This document shows, one piece after another, positions 13,572 to 17,762 of a DNA stretch of 17,762 bases. Both the position numbers and the translations under genes were made by a program. Positions within the stretch are counted from its first letter, which is position 1. Each line of letters begins with the position of its first letter. Source of the DNA: JBKPRX01 sp046734795 (GTDB lineage: Bacteria > Actinomycetota > Thermoleophilia > Gaiellales > Gaiellaceae); contig JBKPRX010000158.1 in NCBI GenBank assembly GCA_046734795.1, positions 1 to 17,762 of the forward strand, in the 5' to 3' direction. The notes beneath the pieces are model-generated. The model worked only from the letters and a program-made list of their open reading frames with translations, was not told the DNA's origin and made no database searches.

Positions 13572-13945
13572 GCGGACAAAGCCTGTCGCACCTCGTCGGG
13601 TAGCGCGGCGGGGCGTCCGTCCTCGCCGACGTGCACGGTCGTGTGCCGGCCTTCGATGCAGATCTCGTCGCCGCGATGGATCTGCCAGACGAACGAGACG
13701 GACGTATTGCCGACGCGCTCCGGCCGGATGTGCACCGCGATCTCGTCTTCGAAGACGAGCACACGGTTGAACTCGGCCTCGACGCGCTTGCGCGGATAGT
13801 CACCCCAGCCGACCAGCACGCCGCACTCGCGGCGAAGCGCAGTCTCAGCCGCCTCCGCCCATCGAAACGCAGCGGTGAAGTGGATGCGTCCGCCTGCGTC
13901 CGTGTCGACCCAAGCGACGCGCGTGCGATAGACGTGCTCGACCAT
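13568..13945 (-). CDS. Hotdog-fold acyl-CoA thioesterase (4HBT family)
   Basis: 125 residues from ATG, typical 4HBT length. The N-terminal signature VAWVDTDAGGRIHFTAAFRWAE (start 10) matches the catalytic region of 4-hydroxybenzoyl-CoA-type thioesterases, with D16 at the catalytic Asp position. Then come the AEFNRVLVFEDEIAVHI strands and a final GRHTTVHVGEDGRPAALP, the usual edge of the hotdog. It would hydrolyse an acyl- or aryl-CoA in the cytosol as a dimer or tetramer; the substrate is unknown. It follows the sigma-factor gene but is separated from it by a hairpin (13987-14007) and has its own TAAGAT element six bases from the ATG, so it is probably transcribed independently. Confidence 0.9.
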   Translation of the reverse strand: MVEHVYRTRVAWVDTDAGGRIHFTAAFRWAEAAETALRRECGVLVGWGDYPRKRVEAEFNRVLVFEDEIAVHIRPERVGNTSVSFVWQIHRGDEICIEGRHTTVHVGEDGRPAALPDEVRQALSA

Positions 13946-13951
13946 GGCGCG

Positions 13952-13957
13952 ATCTTA
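13952..13957 (-). promoter_or_regulatory. -10 element TAAGAT of a leaderless promoter
   Basis: Minus-strand TAAGAT is followed by CGCGCC and ATG 13945, giving the exact six-base interval. It lies after the sigma-factor terminator hairpin, and there is no Shine-Dalgarno sequence. Confidence 0.65.
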
Positions 13958-13986
13958 AGAAGCGATTCGATCCGGCGCGCGATGAA

Positions 13987-14007
13987 CGTCTCGCTCGCCG
14001 AGAGACG
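13987..14007 (-). terminator. Hairpin after the sigma-factor gene
   Basis: CGTCTC and GAGACG pair perfectly around a nine-base loop, starting 17 bases beyond the sigma-factor stop codon (14025-14027). There is no U-tract. Confidence 0.5.
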
Positions 14008-14024
14008 CCGCTGCTCGTGCGGGG

Positions 14025-15122
14025 CTAGACGCAGTCTTTGAGCGCCTGCGCCTCCGGAAGAGCTTCGAGCTTCTTCAGCGTGTTGTTCTCGATCTGGCGA
14101 ATCCGCTCTCGGGTGACGCCGAACTCGCGCCCAACCTCCTCGAGCGTGAGCGGTTGCTCGCCGCAGAGGCCGAAGCGAAGCTCGATCACCTGACGCTCGC
14201 GCGCCGGTAACGCGCCGAGCGCCGACTCGATGTCCTGCTTTCGCAGCGTGACCTGCGCGGTGTCGTACGGGGACTCGGCCGCGTCGTCCTGGACGAAGTC
14301 GCCGAGCTCGGAATCTTCTTCCTCGCCGATCGGCTTCTCGAGCGAGACCGGAAGCTGCGACATGCGCAGGATGTCGCGAACCTCTTCGGTCGTCATCTCG
14401 AGCTCTTCGGCGATCTCCTCCGGCTTCGGCTCTCGGCCGAGTCGTTGCACGAGCTGGCGCTCGATATGGACGACCTTGTTCAGCTTCTCGACCATGTGCA
14501 CCGGGATCCGGATCGTCCGTGCCTTGTCGGCGATCGCGCGGGTCACCGCCTGCCGGATCCACCACGTCGCGTACGTCGAGAACTTGTAGCCCTTGCGGTA
14601 GTCGAACTTCTCGACCGCCCGGATCAATCCGAGCGAGCCCTCTTGGATCAGGTCGAGGAAGGAGAGGCCGCGGCCGAGGTAGCCCTTCGCGATCGAGACC
14701 ACGAGTCGCAGGTTCGCCTCGATCATCTGCGTCTTCGCGGCCATGTCGCCGCGCTCGATGCGCTTTGCGAGGTAGACCTCTTGGTCGGCGGTCAGCAGCG
14801 GGACCTTTCCGATCTCGCGCAGGTAGAGCCGCAGTGAGTCGAGCGATGGCTCAACCGTGAGGTCGAGCTTCGGCGCTGCCTTCTGCACCTCTTCGGCGGG
14901 CGCCTGTTCTTGCGGGAGCGACTTGTGGTTCTCGCCCTCGTGGAGCTCGACGCCGTGGTCGATGAGGTACGTCGTGAAGTCTTCGAGCTGTTCCTTCGTC
15001 AGCTCGACGTCTTCGAGCGCGCCGACGATCTCGTCGTAGGTGAGAAACCCTTTTTCTTGCCCGTCCTGGACGAGCTTGTGGAGTTCCTCGACGTCGGGAA
15101 GCGAGATATCAACGGTGAGCAA
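14025..15122 (-). CDS. rpoD: Primary sigma factor (RpoD/SigA type)
   Basis: 365 residues from a TTG start. A short region 1.1-like helical domain is at 8-60, followed by an acidic Gln/Glu linker. Region 1.2 is SLRLYLREIGKVPLLTADQE (96-115). Region 2 runs through ANLRLVVSIAKGYLGRGLSF and FSTYATWWIRQAVTRAIAD (181-199), the -10 recognition and melting segment with its paired Trp. Region 3 follows. Region 4 is LPARERQVIELRFGLCGE and the helix-turn-helix LTLEEVGREFGVTRERIRQIE (325-345), which reads the -35. All regions are complete, as expected of a housekeeping factor directing core RNA polymerase. GGAGG six bases before TTG sets the start. A TAAGAT promoter with a tandem repeat lies in the 188-base divergent gap. 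Confidence 0.96.
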   Translation of the reverse strand: MLTVDISLPDVEELHKLVQDGQEKGFLTYDEIVGALEDVELTKEQLEDFTTYLIDHGVELHEGENHKSLPQEQAPAEEVQKAAPKLDLTVEPSLDSLRLYLREIGKVPLLTADQEVYLAKRIERGDMAAKTQMIEANLRLVVSIAKGYLGRGLSFLDLIQEGSLGLIRAVEKFDYRKGYKFSTYATWWIRQAVTRAIADKARTIRIPVHMVEKLNKVVHIERQLVQRLGREPKPEEIAEELEMTTEEVRDILRMSQLPVSLEKPIGEEEDSELGDFVQDDAAESPYDTAQVTLRKQDIESALGALPARERQVIELRFGLCGEQPLTLEEVGREFGVTRERIRQIENNTLKKLEALPEAQALKDCV

Positions 15123-15128
15123 GTGATA

Positions 15129-15133
15129 CCTCC
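15129..15133 (-). promoter_or_regulatory. Shine-Dalgarno GGAGG for TTG start of sigma factor
   Basis: Minus-strand GGAGG-TATCAC-TTG places the ribosome binding site six bases from an unusual TTG start. This decides the start in the absence of a nearby ATG or GTG. Confidence 0.75.
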
Positions 15134-15216
15134 GGCTGGTGACTTGGCGCTGAAACTCAACTACCGAGACACAACGAGCCGGATGCTTGGGGCCCGGCCC
15201 ACCTCACGTGCGGCGG

Positions 15217-15222
15217 ATCTTA
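15217..15222 (-). promoter_or_regulatory. Candidate -10 TAAGAT of the sigma-factor gene
   Basis: Minus-strand TAAGAT would start a transcript with a leader of about 88 bases. No -35 consensus is evident at the right distance; an 11-bp tandem repeat fills that place. Confidence 0.45.
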
Positions 15223-15241
15223 CAGTTCCGTTACAGGTCCG
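15220..15241. repeat. Tandem 11-bp direct repeat over the sigma-factor promoter
   Basis: TTACAGTTCCG (15220-15230) is followed directly by TTACAGGTCCG (15231-15241), one mismatch, and then a weaker AACAGTCC. The 11-bp period puts the copies on one face of the helix, immediately upstream of and partly overlapping the minus-strand -10 element, so an activator or repressor site is plausible. Confidence 0.5.
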
Positions 15242-15298
15242 AACAGTCCAGGCAAAGCGGGGAGAAAGTCCAGTCATACGGTCCTAGTTAACTCGTCC

Positions 15299-15304
15299 TA
15301 TCCT
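15299..15304 (+). promoter_or_regulatory. -10 element TATCCT of a leaderless promoter
   Basis: TATCCT, GCGCGA, then ATG 15311: six bases exactly, no Shine-Dalgarno sequence, no clear -35. Confidence 0.55.
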
Positions 15305-15310
15305 GCGCGA

Positions 15311-16621
15311 ATGCCTCATCGACGATTGCGTCCGCGCGGAGGGTTGTGGGAACACGCGGACTTTCTGAAGCTCTGGACTGGTCAAACGATCAGCGAGTTC
15401 GGGACGCAGGTTTCACAACTTGCAATTCCAACGGTTGCAGTTCTCACGCTGCACGCGAGCGCGTTCGAAGTCGCATTGCTGACGACGTTCGAGTTCCTGC
15501 CGTTCGTGCTCTTCACGCTTCCGGCCGGCGTTTGGGTCGATCGCCTCTCGCGTCGCGCGATCCTCATCGTCGGCGACATCGGGCGTGCGGTCTTACTCCT
15601 TTCAATTCCGATTGCCTATGCGCTCGACGTGCTTCATCTGGAGCAGCTCTACGTCGTCGGTTTTCTCGTCGGCGTGCACACGGTCTTCTTCGACGTCGCG
15701 TACCAGTCGTACTTGCCTGCGCTCGTCGACCGCGACCTGCTGATCGAGGGGAACTCGAAGCTCCAGATGACAGCTTCTGGCGCGCAGATCGCGGGGCCGG
15801 GCTTTGCGGGCCTGCTCGTCAAGGTCGCGACGGCGCCCTACGCGCTCGTCGTCGATGCCGCGAGCTTCGTCGTATCCGGCGGATTCACCGCGGCGATTCG
15901 CAAGCGCGAGGACCTCGCGACGCGGCGCGCCGAGCAGCGGTCGCTCCTCCACGAGCTCTGGGAAGGACTGCGCTACGTGCTGCGGCATCGCCTCTTGCTG
16001 CCCCAGGCGCTCGCGACCGGCACGTCGAACTTCTTCTCGAACGTCCTCTTCGCGGTCTATTTCGTCTACGCGTACCGGCAGCTTGGCCTCTCGCCGTTCG
16101 CAGTCGGAGTCGCGGGCAGCATCGGCGCCGTCGGCTGGTTGATCGGGTCCGCAACCTCGGACCGTCTGCGGCGCCGCTTCGGCGTGAACGGCGCGACCCT
16201 GATCGGCATGGGCGTGTGCGCCCCGTCACTCCTTCTCATCCCGCTCGCCCCCGACGGCGAAGCGGCAATCCCGTTCCTCATCGTCGGCACGGCAGGGATG
16301 GGCTTCGGTGCAGTCGTCTACAACATCCAGCAGGTCAGCCTGCGGCAGTCGATCACGCCCGAACGGTTGCAAGGACGGATGAACGCGACGATGCGCTTTC
16401 TCGTGTGGGGCACGCTGCCGCTCGGCGCATTCGTCGGCGGCGTGCTCGCGTCGTCGGTCGGCGTACGGACGACGCTGTTCGTCGGCGCACTGGGCCAGGC
16501 GATCGCGATGCTGCCGCTCCTCCTGTCGCCGATCCGAACGACGCGCGAATTTCCCGAGCCGGAGCCGGACGTGCTGCCGCTCCACGAGCCAGGGGTCGTG
16601 CCCGAGCCCGAGCTACCGTAG
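15311..16621 (+). CDS. MFS transporter, EntS/drug-exporter type
   Basis: 436 residues with about 12 helices. The N-terminus HADFLKLWTGQTISEFGTQVS (start 15) and motif A GVWVDRLSRR (73-82) in the loop between helices 2 and 3 are typical of MFS_3 proton-driven exporters (EntS, macrolide and other efflux). A central basic loop, RKREDLATRRAEQRSLLHEL, separates the halves, and SDRLRRRFG repeats the motif-A idea in the second half. The C-terminal tail is a Pro/Glu run (EPEPD, PEPELP). The substrate cannot be read from sequence. It ends four bases before the glycosylase gene, so the two may be cotranscribed, although the glycosylase also has its own -10 element overlapping this stop codon. Confidence 0.92.
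   Translation: MPHRRLRPRGGLWEHADFLKLWTGQTISEFGTQVSQLAIPTVAVLTLHASAFEVALLTTFEFLPFVLFTLPAGVWVDRLSRRAILIVGDIGRAVLLLSIPIAYALDVLHLEQLYVVGFLVGVHTVFFDVAYQSYLPALVDRDLLIEGNSKLQMTASGAQIAGPGFAGLLVKVATAPYALVVDAASFVVSGGFTAAIRKREDLATRRAEQRSLLHELWEGLRYVLRHRLLLPQALATGTSNFFSNVLFAVYFVYAYRQLGLSPFAVGVAGSIGAVGWLIGSATSDRLRRRFGVNGATLIGMGVCAPSLLLIPLAPDGEAAIPFLIVGTAGMGFGAVVYNIQQVSLRQSITPERLQGRMNATMRFLVWGTLPLGAFVGGVLASSVGVRTTLFVGALGQAIAMLPLLLSPIRTTREFPEPEPDVLPLHEPGVVPEPELP
16614..16619 (+). promoter_or_regulatory. -10 element TACCGT overlapping the MFS stop codon
   Basis: TACCGT, AGAGCG, then ATG 16626. The hexamer covers the final codons of the MFS gene, yet keeps the exact six-base interval. No Shine-Dalgarno sequence is seen. 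Confidence 0.4.
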
Positions 16622-16625
16622 AGCG

Positions 16626-17453
16626 ATGCCCGAGTTGCCCGAGATGGAGGCGTGGCGGCGCCAGCTCGACGATCCTGTCTCCGCGTTCCCGATCGCAAAG
16701 GCCGGTCCTGCCCACATCGCGACGCTCAAGACGTTCGACCCGCCGCTCGCTGCGCTGGAGGGTCGGCGGCTCGCCGGTGCTCGACGGCGCGCGAAGCGGC
16801 TTCTCTTTCCGACGGACGACGGCGAGCTCGTGCTCGTCGTGCACCTGATGAGCGCCGGTCGGCTCAAGTTCCTGCGCGCCGGAGACAAAGGACCGAAGAC
16901 GCCGGCGTTCCAACTCACGTTCGAAGGCGGCAGTCGTCTCGTGCTCACGGAAGCGGGCGCGAAGAAGCGTGCAGGCGTGTGGCTCTTGACGCCGGAGGCT
17001 GTCGAAGAAGAGCTCGCACACCTCGGCCCGGAGGCGCTCGGTCTCGACGCGGCCCAAGTCGGCGAGATCGTGCGCGGCGAGTCGCGGCGACTCCACTCGA
17101 TGCTGCGCGACCAGCGGTCGATCGCGGGCATCGGGCGCGCGTGGGCGAACGAGATCCTCCATGCCGCGCAGCTCTCGCCGTACGCGCTCTCGCAGGATCT
17201 CGACGACGACGAGATCGAGCGCCTGACGAACGCGATCAACACCGAGCTCGGACGAGGGCTCGAGCTACGCGAGCGCGGGGCCGCGGACCCGAAGACCTAT
17301 CGCGTGCACAACAAGCTCGGCGAGCCCTGTTACGTATGCGAGACGCCGATCGCGCGCGTCGACTTCGAAGAGCACACGATCTACTACTGCCCGCACTGCC
17401 AAACCGGTGACCGGGTTTTGAAGGACCGCCGTTTGTCGCGTCTCTTGCGGTAG
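16626..17453 (+). CDS. Fpg/Nei-family DNA glycosylase-lyase
   Basis: 275 residues. The N-terminus MPELPEME supplies the catalytic Pro (P2 before Met removal) and Glu (E3). K57 in RRAKRLLF is the conserved lysine. The helix-two-turn-helix is SIAGIGRAWANEILHAAQLSP (start 165). A C-terminal zinc finger uses C235, C238, C255 and C258. The enzyme excises oxidised bases and cuts the strand in base-excision repair. Odd: aligned to E. coli Fpg, the finger arginine that grips the lesion phosphate (R258) is H250 here, within EEHTIYYCPHC, and the intercalating Met region reads HLMSAGRL rather than HLGMSGSL. It is thus an Fpg paralogue whose lesion preference may differ. Confidence 0.93.
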   Translation: MPELPEMEAWRRQLDDPVSAFPIAKAGPAHIATLKTFDPPLAALEGRRLAGARRRAKRLLFPTDDGELVLVVHLMSAGRLKFLRAGDKGPKTPAFQLTFEGGSRLVLTEAGAKKRAGVWLLTPEAVEEELAHLGPEALGLDAAQVGEIVRGESRRLHSMLRDQRSIAGIGRAWANEILHAAQLSPYALSQDLDDDEIERLTNAINTELGRGLELRERGAADPKTYRVHNKLGEPCYVCETPIARVDFEEHTIYYCPHCQTGDRVLKDRRLSRLLR

Positions 17454-17549
17454 CCGCTGGAGCGCGGCCGGGGCTGGCACGGTAGAAGCTCGCCGCTGCT
17501 CGTCGCCGGTGGATGCGGTGGGCTTACCGAGACGATGGCGGCTCGAGTG

Positions 17550-17602
17550 TCCGCTGACAGTCCACAGCCTTTGTGGAGGCCGCCGCCGTCGGCTTCAGCG
17601 GA
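17550..17602. terminator. Nested inverted repeats between convergent genes
   Basis: Outer arms TCCGCTGA (17550-17557) and TCAGCGGA (17595-17602) are perfect 8-bp complements. Between them TCCACA-GCCTT-TGTGGA (17561-17577) makes a 6-bp hairpin, and GCCG-CCGT-CGGC a shorter one. The whole could fold as a three-way junction. It sits between the glycosylase (plus) and the partial hydrolase (minus), and includes the hydrolase stop codon; a bidirectional terminator is the simplest reading. Confidence 0.4.
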
Positions 17603-17762
17603 GCTCCTCAACGAAGTTCTTCACCGCGCTAATCAGATTGCTGCTCGGCCTCCGAACGAGGTCGACGTGGTGCTGCCCCGACGCCACGAACAGCCGCACA
17701 TCCGAAGCGGCGCCGAGTTGTGCCTCGACGGTCGCCTCGTCGAGGTATGGCGAACCGTCCCA
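17595..17762 (-). CDS. C-terminal end of a probable alpha/beta hydrolase (partial)
   Basis: The minus-strand frame is open from the window edge to TGA 17597-17595, giving 55 residues that lack a start because the gene continues outside. Visible: SPYLDEATVEAQLGAASDVRL, then FVASGQHHVDLVRRPSS and LISAVKNFVEELR. A strand followed by a Gly-x-His-His segment and a final amphipathic helix ending FVEEL resembles the end of an alpha/beta-hydrolase, where the His of the triad sits after the last strand. Either H in GQHH could be that residue. The family is inferred from a short piece only. Confidence 0.55.
   Translation of the reverse strand, partial: WDGSPYLDEATVEAQLGAASDVRLFVASGQHHVDLVRRPSSNLISAVKNFVEELR

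Noticed and set aside
17384..17611. Minus-strand 75-codon ORF over the glycosylase end
   Set aside because: It is antisense to the zinc finger of the glycosylase, has no recognisable features, and overlaps the hairpin region.
1..17762. CRISPR arrays, insertion sequences, phage genes, defence islands
   Set aside because: No regularly spaced repeats, transposase or integrase motifs, or defence-type domains were seen on either strand.

Overview
The window reads as chromosomal sequence of a GC-rich, probably uncultured actinobacterium. I favour the Thermoleophilia (Gaiellales/Solirubrobacterales): the protein styles (a primary sigma factor with a short N-terminal region, a Tad pilus, the particular Fpg-like glycosylase) and the compact high-GC gene layout fit that group. 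This is an inference by eye, not a database result. I see no insertion sequence, phage gene, CRISPR array, rRNA or tRNA.

Layout. (i) 1-2831: the 3' end of a tadC/gspF-like pilus gene, a small membrane protein behind a possible sigma-28-type promoter, a large GT-C-like membrane protein, and a convergent small membrane protein. (ii) 3037-3918: a NarL-type response regulator and a convergent 75-residue unknown. (iii) 3919-4219: the only long non-coding stretch, rich in tandem stem-loops. (iv) 4220-6740: a crotonase-fold enzyme divergent from an AIF-type flavoprotein reductase, then a small cupin. (v) 6768-12085, minus strand: a tightly coupled six-gene operon encoding MoxR ATPase, DUF58, a two-TM BatD-like protein, VWA-1, a TPR protein and VWA-2. 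It resembles the Bacteroides aerotolerance (Bat) type of MoxR-VWA system. (vi) 12162-13322: a stand-alone degenerate receiver and an aquaporin with an unusual selectivity filter. (vii) 13386-15122: a zinc-ribbon peptide, a hotdog thioesterase and the primary sigma factor. (viii) 15311-17762: an MFS exporter, an Fpg/Nei-family glycosylase and the 3' end of a probable alpha/beta hydrolase.

Regulation. The strongest non-gene signal is a repeated start architecture. Five genes (starts at 5196, 13386, 13945, 15311, 16626) have TANNNT exactly six bases before the start codon and no Shine-Dalgarno sequence. That is the geometry of leaderless transcription from a sigma-70-type promoter, and several other starts are near-fits. 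By contrast, the NarL regulator, moxR and the sigma factor carry GGAGG, and the MoxR operon uses stop/start overlaps (TGATG, ATGA). The same sequence therefore shows three distinct translation-start modes. Convergent pairs are packed so tightly that stop codons interlock (CTAA at 2403-2406 and 13568-13571).

How the genes may work together: the MoxR operon would be a membrane-associated chaperone or assembly machine, with a cytosolic AAA+ ATPase, DUF58 adaptor and surface-exposed VWA metal-binding domains. The remaining genes look like independent housekeeping or stress units. All functions are assigned by reading motifs only.
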